Below, in pieces: positions 53,131 through 62,426 of a stretch of DNA of 64,000 nt. The notes beneath the pieces were generated by a model. That model saw only the letters and a program-made list of their open reading frames with translations, searched no databases and had not been told where the DNA came from. The position numbers and the translations under genes were made by a program. Location of the stretch: NCBI GenBank assembly GCA_019745195.1, contig JAIETL010000012.1, positions 124,001 to 188,000 on the forward strand, written 5' to 3'. Within the stretch, counting starts at the first letter, position 1, and every line of letters starts with the position of its first letter. The DNA comes from Beijerinckiaceae bacterium. GTDB taxonomy: Bacteria; Pseudomonadota; Alphaproteobacteria; Rhizobiales; Beijerinckiaceae.

Positions 53131-53916
53131 ATGGCCGAATTCAATCTCCCCCAGAACTCCCGCCTGACCGAGGGCAAGACCTGGCCCAAGCCCGCAGGCG
53201 CGGCCAAGCTGACCGAGTTCAAGGTCTATCGCTGGAATCCCGACGACAGCGCCAATCCGCGCACCGACACCTATTTCGTCGACCGCGAGGATTGCGGGCC
53301 GATGGTTCTCGATGCGCTGATCTGGATCAAGTCGAAGATCGACCCGACGCTGACCTTCCGTCGCTCCTGCCGCGAGGGCATCTGCGGCTCCTGCGCCATG
53401 AACATGGACGGCAAGAACGGGCTCGCCTGCACCACGGGTATCGACGAGTGCGGTTCCAAGGGCAAGGTCGCGATCTACCCGCTGCCGCACATGCCGGTGA
53501 TCAAGGACCTCGTCCCGGACCTGACGAATTTCTACGCCCAGCACGCCTCGATCGAGCCCTGGCTCAAGACCACGACGCCTTCGCCCGAGAAGGAATGGGC
53601 GCAGGGGAAAGAGGACCGCGAAAAGCTCGACGGGCTCTACGAGTGCATTCTCTGCGCCTGCTGCACCACCTCCTGCCCGAGCTACTGGTGGAACGGCGAC
53701 CGCTATCTTGGTCCCGCATCGCTGCTGCAGGCCTATCGCTGGCTGATCGACTCACGCGACGAGGCGACCGGCGAACGGCTCGACAATCTGGAAGACCCCT
53801 TCCGGCTGTATCGCTGCCACACCATCATGAACTGCGCCAATGCCTGCCCGAAGGGGCTGAACCCGGCCAAGGCGATCGCCGAGGTGAAGAAGATGATGGT
53901 GGCGCGGCAGGTTTGA
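53131..53916 (+). CDS. sdhB: Succinate dehydrogenase iron-sulfur subunit
   Basis: A 261-residue subunit carrying electrons from FAD to quinone. The 2Fe-2S motif [21 protein letters not shown] is near residue 80. The 4Fe-4S and 3Fe-4S ligands are in [16 protein letters not shown] and [21 protein letters not shown]. It is separated from sdhA by about 1 kb of other genes. A family A repeat follows the stop. Confidence 0.97.
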   Translation: MAEFNLPQNSRLTEGKTWPKPAGAAKLTEFKVYRWNPDDSANPRTDTYFVDREDCGPMVLDALIWIKSKIDPTLTFRRSCREGICGSCAMNMDGKNGLACTTGIDECGSKGKVAIYPLPHMPVIKDLVPDLTNFYAQHASIEPWLKTTTPSPEKEWAQGKEDREKLDGLYECILCACCTTSCPSYWWNGDRYLGPASLLQAYRWLIDSRDEATGERLDNLEDPFRLYRCHTIMNCANACPKGLNPAKAIAEVKKMMVARQV

Positions 53917-53958
53917 CAACGCAGCCGGACATATCTCTCCGCTTGTCTCACCCTCCCC

Positions 53959-54065
53959 GTCATCCCGGACGCAGCGAAGCGGAGTTCCGGGATCCATCAT
54001 AGAGCTCCGTCGTTCCCTGCGATGGATCCCGGAGCTGCGCGGCTGCGCCGCTTGTCCGGGATGAC
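53959..54065. repeat. Dispersed palindromic repeat family A, copy 4
   Basis: GTCATCCCGGAC at the left is mirrored by GTCCGGGATGAC at the right; GGGATCCATC and GATGGATCCC are mirrored inside. It separates sdhB from a convergent gene. Confidence 0.9.
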
Positions 54066-54089
54066 CGCGCGTTTCTGATGAAGCTGGGG

Positions 54090-55331
54090 CTACAGATACC
54101 GCTCCGGCGCAAACGGCGTCGGGTCAGCCACTGGCGTCTCGCCCGCCACAAGCGCCGCCAGAATCTCCCCCGTCACCGGTCCGGTCGAGAAGCCGATATG
54201 CTGGTTGCCGAAGGCGAGCCATAAGCCCGGATTTTGGGGCGCTTCCCCGATCATCGGCAGTGAATCCGGCAGGGTGGGGCGCGAGCCGCGCCAAGTCGTG
54301 GTCTCCGCAGGCTGCGTGAGCGCGAAGGCCTCTTTCGCGCGTGGTAGCGCTTCGTCGATCTGGGCGTGGTCGTCGGGCGCATCGCGATGGGCGAGTTCGA
54401 CGCCGGAAGTCAGGCGAAAGCCCTTCTCCATCGGAGCCAGCATATAGGCTGCCTCGACATCGAGGAACGGGCGCGAGAGTTTTCGTCCCGCCTGCGCATG
54501 ATAGTGCCGGTGATAGCCGCGCTCGACGTTCAGCGGGACAGCGAGGCCGAGCGGCTTCAGGATCTCAGCGCTCCAGGGTCCGAGCGCGATGACCGCGATG
54601 TCGGCGCGCTTTTCTCCGCCATCTGTCCGGACGCTCCAGCCATCGGCGGTCTTCGACAGGTCCTCGATCGCTGCCGTGACCACCCTGCCGCCGCGTGAGG
54701 CGAACAACGCGGCATAGGCCTGGACGATCGCCTGCGGCCAATCGACCGAGCCTGAATCCATTTGCAGGAGGCCTGCCGAGAAGATCGGGTTAAGGTCGGG
54801 CTCCAGCGCCGAGAGACCCTGCCGGTCATAGACCTCGCAGCGCACGCCGTGATCCTCGAACCAGAGTTTTTCCGCTTGCGCCTTCTCCGGGCCGGCTTCG
54901 CTGCGCCAGACCTTGAGCGAGCCGGTCTCGCGCAGGCGGTGGCGCACGCCGGCCTCGTCCATCAGCGCCCTGTGCAGCGGCAGCGCCAGCGAGGTCAGGC
55001 TGTCGAGCGCCGCGATCCGGTGCTGCAGCCGCGACGGGCGCGCCTCGGCGAGGAAGCGCAGGATCCAGCCCGGATTTTTGAACAAATGGCCCCAGCGATA
55101 GCGGATCGCGGGGTGGTCGTTGCGCAAATAGGCAGCCAGGCTCTTCCAGAGCGAGGGATTGTTCAGCGGCAGGATCGAGGCGCGGCTGATCACGCCGGCA
55201 TTGCCATAGGAGGTCTCGGAGCCGGGCTCCCTGCGGTCGATCAGCGTCACCGCAAAACCGCGCTTCTGGAGCGAGAGCGCGCAGGAGACGCCGACCATGC
55301 CGGCGCCGAGGACGATCGCCGTGCGGCTCAC
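54090..55331 (-). CDS. D-amino-acid dehydrogenase, DadA-like (FAD)
   Basis: A 413-residue FAD-dependent oxidoreductase of the DadA/glycine-oxidase group. The nucleotide fold AIVLGAGMVGVSCALSLQKRGF is at the N-terminus. The C-terminal part ends with WRGSRPTLPDSLPMIG, then GLWLAFGNQHIGFSTGPVTG, as in DadA. It deaminates D-amino acids to keto acids with electrons to the quinone pool. It overlaps by four bases with the amidotransferase gene upstream on the same strand. Confidence 0.88.
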   Translation of the reverse strand: MSRTAIVLGAGMVGVSCALSLQKRGFAVTLIDRREPGSETSYGNAGVISRASILPLNNPSLWKSLAAYLRNDHPAIRYRWGHLFKNPGWILRFLAEARPSRLQHRIAALDSLTSLALPLHRALMDEAGVRHRLRETGSLKVWRSEAGPEKAQAEKLWFEDHGVRCEVYDRQGLSALEPDLNPIFSAGLLQMDSGSVDWPQAIVQAYAALFASRGGRVVTAAIEDLSKTADGWSVRTDGGEKRADIAVIALGPWSAEILKPLGLAVPLNVERGYHRHYHAQAGRKLSRPFLDVEAAYMLAPMEKGFRLTSGVELAHRDAPDDHAQIDEALPRAKEAFALTQPAETTTWRGSRPTLPDSLPMIGEAPQNPGLWLAFGNQHIGFSTGPVTGEILAALVAGETPVADPTPFAPERYL

Positions 55332-56158
55332 GCGGATTCAGCCGTGGCGGGAACCTTGAGCCAATGGTCCAGAAAACCGTCGAGCCAGCTCCGGATCGCC
55401 GGGTCGTAGCGATACCAGCCCTCCAGATGCAGATGGCGCAACTGCGCGCCGGGCATCAGCGTGCGCTCATGGCCGCGGATCGACCAGCGGCACATCATCG
55501 CCGGCGTCACCTCGGGGTGGAACTGGATGCCGTAGACTTTCGAGCCGGCCCGGATCGCCTGCACCGGGAAATCGTCGCCTGTCGCCAGGCATTCCGCGCC
55601 CGACGGGCAGTCGAAGCCGTCGCGGTGCCATTGATAGACGGTGCCCGGCCAGGAGAAACCGGCCTCGGCTGCGTGGGCGCTTCCTTCTGCCGTCTGGTCG
55701 AGGCGGTAATAACCGACCTCGGCGCGGCCTTCGCCATGGGTGTAGACCCGTGCGCCGAGATGTTTCGCCATCATCTGCGCGCCGAGGCAGATGCCGAGGA
55801 ACGGCGCGTCCTCCTTCAGGCAGGTGCCGATCCAGTCGATCTCGGTCCTGATGAAATCGTCGGGGTCGTTGGCCCCCATCGGCCCGCCGAAGATCACCGC
55901 GCCGGCATGCTCCCGCATCGTGTCCGGCAGCGGGTCGCCATAGCGCGGCTTGCGGATGTCGAGCGCATGGCCGCGCGCCTGCAGCAGCCGCCCGATGCGG
56001 CCCGGCGTCGAATGCTCCTGATGCAGCACGAGCAGGACGGGCTTCAGGGGAGCCGGCTTCCGGCGGGTCAAGGGCGGATCGCCGATCCTGCGGGCGCCGA
56101 TCTTGCGGGCGTTTCGGAAGCGAAAAGTCTGGTCGTTCATCACGGGCTTCGGGTTCAT
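55328..56158 (-). CDS. Glutamine amidotransferase, class I
   Basis: A 276-residue protein with the class I glutaminase core: the nucleophile cysteine in FLGICLGAQMMAKHLG, the oxyanion region GGPMGANDPDD and the catalytic His/Glu in IQFHPEVTPAMM. A basic N-terminal stretch of about 35 residues precedes the domain. It is a free-standing GMP-synthase-like amidotransferase. ATG 56158 and ATG 56140 are both possible. Its stop overlaps the DadA-like gene, so the pair is cotranscribed, suggesting amino-acid catabolism. Confidence 0.88.
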   Translation of the reverse strand: MNPKPVMNDQTFRFRNARKIGARRIGDPPLTRRKPAPLKPVLLVLHQEHSTPGRIGRLLQARGHALDIRKPRYGDPLPDTMREHAGAVIFGGPMGANDPDDFIRTEIDWIGTCLKEDAPFLGICLGAQMMAKHLGARVYTHGEGRAEVGYYRLDQTAEGSAHAAEAGFSWPGTVYQWHRDGFDCPSGAECLATGDDFPVQAIRAGSKVYGIQFHPEVTPAMMCRWSIRGHERTLMPGAQLRHLHLEGWYRYDPAIRSWLDGFLDHWLKVPATAESA

Positions 56159-56367
56159 CCGCCGGCCGGCGCATCATCCGGCGGTGTCGGGAAGACGTAT
56201 GCGCTCAGAATGCGGTCGACATGGGGCTCCCGCAAGCAATTTATGCGCCACGCACGCATGGCGCGGGTGCCGAAATCGCATGGTTGAATGGTTTCGCGAT
56301 TTGGCCTGCCCGGTCCCCGACATCGCCGGAAACAATCCCGCGCTTGACGAGAGCCCCGCCTTGCGAC

Positions 56368-56391
56368 ATGAGAATGAACGTTCATTCTCAT
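56368..56391. promoter_or_regulatory. TetR-type operator, perfect 24-bp palindrome
   Basis: ATGAGAATGAAC (56368-56379) is followed directly by its exact complement GTTCATTCTCAT (56380-56391). The centre GAACGTTC and the length match operators of TetR repressors of efflux pumps. It ends 31 bases before the tetR start. Confidence 0.88.
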
Positions 56392-56422
56392 TCGGAACTC
56401 AGCCTTGCCGCCACATCTCGCC

Positions 56423-57040
56423 ATGACGCAGGACAGCGCGCCATCGCAGCGCCAGACCCGCATCCTCGATGCGGCCGAGCGCGTCTTCGCGCGGGCCGGC
56501 TTCCATGCCGCGACGATGAACGACGTCGCGGTGGAAGCGGGCATGAGCCCGGGCAATCTCTACCGCTATTTCGCCTCCAAGGACGCGATCATCGCCGCGA
56601 TGGCCGAACGCGACCGCAGTCAGATCGCCGAGGACTTCGCCGGTCTTGATCCGGCTCAAGGCTCGCTGCTCGACCAGCTCGAGGCGCTCGGCCGCCGCCA
56701 TCTGGTCGAGGAGCCGCGCGAGAAGGCGATCATCTGCCTTCAGATCTGGGCCGAGGCCGCGCGCAACCCTGCCATGGCCAAGATGTGCGCCGCGATCGAC
56801 GGAACGGTGCTCGGCGGCCTGGCGCAGGCCATCGCCGGGGCCAAGGCCAGCGGCGAACTGCCGGCCGATCTCGACGACGCCCGCTTCCTGCAGGCCGTCT
56901 TCATGATGGCCGACGGCTTCTTCTGCCGCCGCGCCACCGATCCGTCTTTCGATGCCGCCATGGCGGCGGAAACGCTCTTCACAGCGATGCGCGGCCTCGC
57001 GCAGGTGCTCGTGCTCCCCTCCGACAGGTTCCCATCATGA
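56423..57040 (+). CDS. TetR family repressor of the RND pump
   Basis: A 205-residue repressor. The N-terminal helix-turn-helix is clear: RILDAAERVFARAGFHAATMNDVAVEAGMSPGNLYRYFASKDAII. The C-terminal half is an all-helical ligand-binding domain with the dimer helix near DDARFLQAVFMMADGFF. Its ATG lies just after a perfect palindrome, and its stop overlaps the adaptor gene (ATGA), so it is the first gene of the pump operon and probably autoregulates it. Confidence 0.94.
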   Translation: MTQDSAPSQRQTRILDAAERVFARAGFHAATMNDVAVEAGMSPGNLYRYFASKDAIIAAMAERDRSQIAEDFAGLDPAQGSLLDQLEALGRRHLVEEPREKAIICLQIWAEAARNPAMAKMCAAIDGTVLGGLAQAIAGAKASGELPADLDDARFLQAVFMMADGFFCRRATDPSFDAAMAAETLFTAMRGLAQVLVLPSDRFPS

Positions 57041-58218
57041 CGCCCCCCACCATCCTTCGCGCAGCCCTGCTCGCCGCCGCGCTCCTGCCTGCCGCCGGCG
57101 TTCAGGCGCAGACGACCTCCCCTGCTGCGGGCCAGACCGCCCCTGCTGCCGGCCCCTCCGTGACGGTGACCATGGCGAAGACGACCGAGATCGTCCAAAG
57201 CGTCGTCGTCTCGGGCTCGATGGTGGCGCGCGACGAGGTGCTGGTCTCGCCTGAGGTCGATGGGCTGCAGATCGTCGAGCTTCTCGCCGAGGAGGGAGAC
57301 AAGGTCGTGGCCGGGCAGGTGCTGGCGCGGCTCTCGCGCACCACGCTCGACGTGCAGAAGGCGCAGAACGACGCCCAGATCGCCCGCGCCGAGGCGGTGA
57401 TCGCCCAGTCCAACGCCCAGATTACCGAGTCGCAGGCCAATCTCGTCGCCGCCAACAACAATTTCGACCGCACAAAGCAGCTTCGCGCCAGCGGCAACGT
57501 CTCCAACGAGACCTTCGACCAGCGCGACGCAGCCGCCCGCGCGGCCGAGGCCAAGCTCAACTCCTCGCGGCAGGCGCTGGCGATCGCCAATGCCGATCTC
57601 GCGCTCGCCAGGGCGCAGGGGCGCGACATCGAGGTCAAACTCGCCCGCACGCAGATCAAGGCGCCCGCCGCCGGCACGCTCAGCCGCCGCAATGCCAAAC
57701 TCGGCGCGACCGCCGCTATGGCTTCAACCGAGCCGCTGTTCCGGATCATCGCCGATGGCGCGATCGAGCTCGAGGCCGAAGTCGCCGAGGTCGAGTTGCC
57801 GGGTCTGAGGGTCGGCCAGCGCGTCAGCGTGCTGCAGGCCGGAAGCACTGTGCCGCTCGAAGGGTCGATCCGGCTGATCTCGCCGGAGGTGGACAAGGCC
57901 TCCCGGCTCGGACGGCTGCGGGTTTCGCTGAAAGGCGACCAGCCGGTCTCGGTCGGCGCCTTTGCGCGCGGCGTCATCGAGACCGGGCGCAAGAGCGCGG
58001 TGACGCTGCCGCTCTCGGCGATCACCTATGCGCGCTCGGGTCCGACCGTGCAGAGCGTCAAGGACGGCAAGGTCACGACCAGACAGGTCCAGCTTGGGCT
58101 GGCCGGCGACGGCCGGGCCGAGATCGTCTCCGGGATCAGCGACGGCGAGACCGTGGTGGCGCGCGCCGGCACCTTCGTGCGCGACGGCGACATGATCACG
58201 CCGATCGCGACGCAGTGA
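57037..58218 (+). CDS. RND efflux periplasmic adaptor (membrane fusion protein)
   Basis: A 393-residue adaptor. The signal peptide (AALLAAALLPAAGVQA-Q) ends near residue 24. The lipoyl/hairpin part begins at VVVSGSMVARDEVLVSPEVDG, the coiled hairpin lies in the QNDAQIARAEAVIAQSNAQ region, and the beta-barrel continues with IKAPAAGTLSRRNAKLG. ATG 57037 overlaps the repressor stop. It links the inner-membrane pump to an outer-membrane channel; no TolC-type gene is in the window. Confidence 0.95.
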   Translation: MTPPTILRAALLAAALLPAAGVQAQTTSPAAGQTAPAAGPSVTVTMAKTTEIVQSVVVSGSMVARDEVLVSPEVDGLQIVELLAEEGDKVVAGQVLARLSRTTLDVQKAQNDAQIARAEAVIAQSNAQITESQANLVAANNNFDRTKQLRASGNVSNETFDQRDAAARAAEAKLNSSRQALAIANADLALARAQGRDIEVKLARTQIKAPAAGTLSRRNAKLGATAAMASTEPLFRIIADGAIELEAEVAEVELPGLRVGQRVSVLQAGSTVPLEGSIRLISPEVDKASRLGRLRVSLKGDQPVSVGAFARGVIETGRKSAVTLPLSAITYARSGPTVQSVKDGKVTTRQVQLGLAGDGRAEIVSGISDGETVVARAGTFVRDGDMITPIATQ

Positions 58219-58231
58219 CGGAGCCGAGCCC

Positions 58232-61200
58232 GTGAACTTCAACTTCTCCGCCTGGTCGATCCGGAAACCCGTTCCCGCGATCCTGCTCTTCGTCGTGCTC
58301 TGCGTGCTCGGCCTGCTCTCGTTCTCGAAGCTGCCGGTGACGCGCTTTCCGAACATCGACGTGCCGCTGGTCTCCGTCACGGTGACGCAGTCGGGCGCCG
58401 CCCCGGCCGAACTCGAAAGCCAGATCTCAAAGCGCGTCGAGGATGCGGTCGCCAACATCACCGGCGTCAAGCATGTGATCTCGACCCTGACCGACGGGCA
58501 GTCGCAGACGGTCATCGAGTTCCGGCTCGAGATCAACACCGACCGCGCCGTCAACGACGTCAAGGACGCCATCGCCAAGATCAGAGCCGACCTGCCGCGC
58601 ACCATCGACGAGCCGATCATCCAGCGCATCGATGTCGAGGGCCAGTCGATCATGACCTATGGCGCTGCCTCGCCGGGCATGACGCTGGAGCAGCTCTCCT
58701 GGCATGTCGACGATATCGTCGCGCGCGAATTGCAGGGGCTGAAGGGCGTCGGCCGGATCGACCGCTATGGCGGCGTCGACCGCGAGATCAGGATCTCGCT
58801 CGACCCCGACAGGCTGCTGGCGCTCGGCATCACCGCAGGCGAGGTCAACCGCCAGATCCGCGCCACGAATGTCGATCTCGCGGGCGGGCGCGGCGAGATC
58901 GGCGGGCAGGAGCAGGCGATCCGGACGCTGGCGGGCGCGCGCAGCGTCGCCGAACTCGCCGACACCAAGATTTCGCTGACAGGCGGCCGCGAGGTCCGGC
59001 TCAAGGAACTCGGCCGCGTCGAGGATTCGAACTCCGAGCCGCGCTCCTTCGGCCGGCTCGACAAATCGCCCGTCGTCACCTTCGCCGTGTTCCGCTCCAA
59101 GGGGTCGAGCGAGCTCTCGGTCAAGGAGGTGGTCGCCGCCCGCGTCGCCGAGTTGAACAAACGCTACCCGGATGTCGTGCTCAAGCCGATCGACGACGCC
59201 GTCGCCTATACCTACGGCAACTACAAGGCGGCGATGACGACGCTGCTGGAGGGCGCGGGGCTCGCCGTCCTCGTCGTCTTCCTGTTCCTGAAGAACTGGC
59301 GCGCCACGCTCATCACCGCCATCGCGCTGCCGCTCTCGGCGATCCCGACCTTCTGGGCGATGGAGCTGATGGGTTTTTCGCTCAACCTCGTCAGCCTGCT
59401 CGGCATCACGCTCGTCACCGGCATCCTGGTGGACGACGCCATCGTCGAGATCGAGAACATCGTCCGGCATATGCGCATGGGCAAGTCGCCCTATCGCGCC
59501 GCGATGGAGGCCGCCGACGAGATCGGGCTCGCCGTCATCGCGATCACGCTGACGATCGTGGCGATCTTCGCGCCGGTCTCGTTCATGAGCGGGGTGGCGG
59601 GGCAGTATTTCCGGCAGTTCGGCCTCACGGTCGCGGTCGCGGTGCTGTTCTCGCTGCTGGTGGCGCGCCTGATCACGCCGATGATGGCGGCCTATCTGAT
59701 GAAGCCCGTGAAGCATCAGGACCCCAAGGACGGGTTCGTGATGGGCGCCTATGTCGGCCTGCTCAAGGGGTCGCTGGCGCGCCTGCGCATCCCGCTCCTG
59801 CCGCGCCTCGACGGCACCGGGCGCTGGCGCAAGCTGCCGCTCAACATGGCCTATGTCACGCTGCTGATCGGCTTCGGCTTCCTCTACGGCTCGATCCAGG
59901 CGACCGCGCTGCTGCCGACCGGCTTCATCCCGGACGAGGACACCGGCCGCGTCGTCGCCTCGATCGAACTGCCGCCGGGCTCGACGCTGGAGGACACCCG
60001 CGTCACCACCGACAGGATCGTCGATGCCTTGCGCGAAATTCCGCAGGTGACGCAGGTCTTCGTGCTCGGCGGCTCCTCGCCGACGGGCACGCGCGAGGTG
60101 CGCCGCGCCTCGGTCACGATCAAGCTTTTGCCGAAGAGCGAGCGCAAGGAACGCCAGAAGGACCTCAAGGCCGTGATCGCGCAAAAACTCGCGAGCGTGC
60201 CCGATGTCCGCGCCTGGTATGTCAACGAGCGCGGCGAGCGCGAGATGGCCTTCTCGATCCTCTCCAAGGACGGGGCCGCGCTGGACGAGGCGGTCGCGCG
60301 CATCGAGAGCCGGATGCGCAAGATCGAGGGCTATCTCAACGTCGCGACCTCGGGCTCGCTGTCGCGGCCGGAACTGCGCGTCACGCCCAAGCTGGAGGAG
60401 GCCGCCACGCTCGGCGTGACGCCCGAGGCGATCTCGGAGGCCGTGCGCGTCGCCACCATCGGCGATGTTGGCGCCAACCTCGCCAAGTTCAACGCCGGCG
60501 ACCGGCTGGTGCCGATCCGCGTCCAGCTCGACGAGGCGGCGCGCACCGACATCCGCAACGTCGCGGCCCTGCGCGTCACCAACACAAACGGCGTCTCTGT
60601 GCCGCTGACGGCGGTGGCCGATATCGGCTTCGGCGAGGGGCCGTCCTCGATCGACCGCTACGACCGCACGAGGCGCGCGCAGATCGGCGCGGACCTCCGG
60701 CGCGGCTTCGAACTCGGCACGGCGCAGGAGACCTTCCAGCAGATCGTGAAGGAGGTCGGCCTGCCGGACGGCGTGCGCATCGCCGCCACCGGCGACGCGG
60801 AGATTCAAGGAGAAGTGGTGCAGGGCTTCATCACCGCCATGGGCACCGGGCTGATGCTGGTGCTGGCCGTGCTGATCCTGCTCTTCGGCTCGGTCTTCCA
60901 GCCGATCACGATTCTGCTCTCGTTGCCGCTCTCCTTCGGCGGCGTCGTCATCGCGCTCTTGGCGGCCGACAAGCCGGTCTCGATGCCGGTCTATATCGGG
61001 CTTTTGATGCTGATGGGCATCGTCACCAAGAACGCGATCATGCTGGTCGATTTCGCGGTGGAGGAGGAGGCGCGCGGCAAGGACCGCTTCACCGCGCTGA
61101 TCGAGGCCGGCCGCAAGCGCGCCCGCCCGATCGTGATGACCACCATCGCCATGGCGGCCGGCATGGCCCCGTCGGCTTACGGCGTCGGCGACGGCGGCGA

Positions 61201-61465
61201 GTTCCGCTCGCCCATGGCGATCGCGGTGATCGGCGGCCTGATCGTCTCGACGGTGCTCTCGCTCGTCTTCGTGCCGAGCTTCTACACGGTGATGGACGAT
61301 CTGCAGCGGCTGGTGAGCTGGATGTTCGGGCGCTTCTTCTCGAAGCCCGAAGACGAGAGCCTGTGGGAGCACATCGACGAGCACACGCCCGGCCGGGCTG
61401 AGAGCGCCCGAGAGGCGGGGCAGATGAAGCTGCCGCTGCCGCCGCCGAGACTGGCGGCGGAGTGA
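58232..61465 (+). CDS. RND multidrug efflux permease (HAE1 family)
   Basis: A 1077-residue inner-membrane pump. The first helix is at residues 14-33, the long periplasmic loops hold the porter and docking domains, and the proton-relay helix contains LGITLVTGILVDDAIVEIENI with two aspartates. The second half repeats the layout (LLMLMGIVTKNAIMLVDFAVEE). Length is typical of MdtB/AcrB-like pumps. The start is GTG 58232, 13 bases after the adaptor. The C-terminal tail of about 60 residues is cytosolic and charged. Confidence 0.96.
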   Translation: MNFNFSAWSIRKPVPAILLFVVLCVLGLLSFSKLPVTRFPNIDVPLVSVTVTQSGAAPAELESQISKRVEDAVANITGVKHVISTLTDGQSQTVIEFRLEINTDRAVNDVKDAIAKIRADLPRTIDEPIIQRIDVEGQSIMTYGAASPGMTLEQLSWHVDDIVARELQGLKGVGRIDRYGGVDREIRISLDPDRLLALGITAGEVNRQIRATNVDLAGGRGEIGGQEQAIRTLAGARSVAELADTKISLTGGREVRLKELGRVEDSNSEPRSFGRLDKSPVVTFAVFRSKGSSELSVKEVVAARVAELNKRYPDVVLKPIDDAVAYTYGNYKAAMTTLLEGAGLAVLVVFLFLKNWRATLITAIALPLSAIPTFWAMELMGFSLNLVSLLGITLVTGILVDDAIVEIENIVRHMRMGKSPYRAAMEAADEIGLAVIAITLTIVAIFAPVSFMSGVAGQYFRQFGLTVAVAVLFSLLVARLITPMMAAYLMKPVKHQDPKDGFVMGAYVGLLKGSLARLRIPLLPRLDGTGRWRKLPLNMAYVTLLIGFGFLYGSIQATALLPTGFIPDEDTGRVVASIELPPGSTLEDTRVTTDRIVDALREIPQVTQVFVLGGSSPTGTREVRRASVTIKLLPKSERKERQKDLKAVIAQKLASVPDVRAWYVNERGEREMAFSILSKDGAALDEAVARIESRMRKIEGYLNVATSGSLSRPELRVTPKLEEAATLGVTPEAISEAVRVATIGDVGANLAKFNAGDRLVPIRVQLDEAARTDIRNVAALRVTNTNGVSVPLTAVADIGFGEGPSSIDRYDRTRRAQIGADLRRGFELGTAQETFQQIVKEVGLPDGVRIAATGDAEIQGEVVQGFITAMGTGLMLVLAVLILLFGSVFQPITILLSLPLSFGGVVIALLAADKPVSMPVYIGLLMLMGIVTKNAIMLVDFAVEEEARGKDRFTALIEAGRKRARPIVMTTIAMAAGMAPSAYGVGDGGEFRSPMAIAVIGGLIVSTVLSLVFVPSFYTVMDDLQRLVSWMFGRFFSKPEDESLWEHIDEHTPGRAESAREAGQMKLPLPPPRLAAE

Positions 61466-61531
61466 GGGGCTGCCGCCGGCCTTGACCGACCTTCGTTTGA
61501 TCCCAGTCGGATGCCGAAGCGGGCTTGCCCG

Positions 61532-62404
61532 TCAGCGAAGGACGTTAGGCGGCAGCGGCGGCGCCTCGTTGAGCAGCGTGATCGTCACCCGTCGGTTCGG
61601 CGCCGTGTAGGGATTGTCGGGGAAGACCGGCTCGGTGTCGGCGCGTCCCACCACCGAGGCGAAGCGGTCGTTGGGAACTCCGGCGCCCGACAGGATCTCG
61701 CGCACGGCGAGCGAGCGCCCGGCGGTGAGGCTCCATGAATCGACGGTGCGCGCCGAGCCCGGGCGCGTCGCTGCCGTGTGCCCGGTGATGGACAGGCGGT
61801 TGGGCAGCCGGCGCAGGGTGGGCGCGATCGTCTCCAGCACGAGACGGGTGCGCTCGCGGGGCTGGACCGAGCCCTCGGCGAACATGGAGCGGCCGTCCTC
61901 GTCCACGAGGGAGACGTTCAACCCATCCTTGGTCGGCTCGAACACGATGTTGCGCGACAGATCGGCGAGTTCCGGCTTTTCCTGGAGCGCCTGCCGGAGG
62001 CTGGCGATGGCGCTGTGATGGGACTGCGCGCCGGCGGATGGGCGGCTGGCCTCCTGGTCGCTGGCGCGGCCCTGAGTGGTCCGGCGCTCTCCTCCCTCCG
62101 GTCCGGTGGTGCTCGTCGCCGGATCGCGGGGCGCCGACGACTTGGCGCCCGAACTGTCGATGGCTGTGCCCCCCAGGATGCCGCCCGCACCACTGGTGCT
62201 GAGGCTCAGCGCCGCAGGCGCGAAGTATTCCGCCAGACCGATCTTCTGCTCCTGCGTCGTCATGCTGATCAGCCACATCAGAAGGAAGAACGCCATCATG
62301 GCGGTCACGAAGTCCGCATAGGCGATCTTCCAGGCCCCGCCATGATGCGCATGGCCGGCCTTCTTGACCTTCTTGATGATGATCGGCTGGACGGGCTTGG
62401 TCAT
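61532..62404 (-). CDS. motB: Flagellar motor stator protein MotB
   Basis: A 290-residue stator subunit. The cytosolic N-terminus is followed by a single helix (IAYADFVTAMMAFFLLMWLISM, about residues 25-48) containing the proton-carrying aspartate. The C-terminal OmpA-like peptidoglycan domain has RLSITGHTAATRPG and GRSLAVREILSGAG. It anchors the stator to the cell wall and conducts protons with MotA. It lies 22 bases after motA on the same strand. Confidence 0.95.
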   Translation of the reverse strand: MTKPVQPIIIKKVKKAGHAHHGGAWKIAYADFVTAMMAFFLLMWLISMTTQEQKIGLAEYFAPAALSLSTSGAGGILGGTAIDSSGAKSSAPRDPATSTTGPEGGERRTTQGRASDQEASRPSAGAQSHHSAIASLRQALQEKPELADLSRNIVFEPTKDGLNVSLVDEDGRSMFAEGSVQPRERTRLVLETIAPTLRRLPNRLSITGHTAATRPGSARTVDSWSLTAGRSLAVREILSGAGVPNDRFASVVGRADTEPVFPDNPYTAPNRRVTITLLNEAPPLPPNVLR

Positions 62405-62426
62405 CGGGTCTCCATGGGAGATTGGG

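Noticed and set aside
58427..61384. An open frame of about 985 codons antisense to the RND pump
   Set aside because: Low-complexity Asp/Arg/His-rich translation, no ribosome site and no recognisable domain; a shadow of the pump gene.
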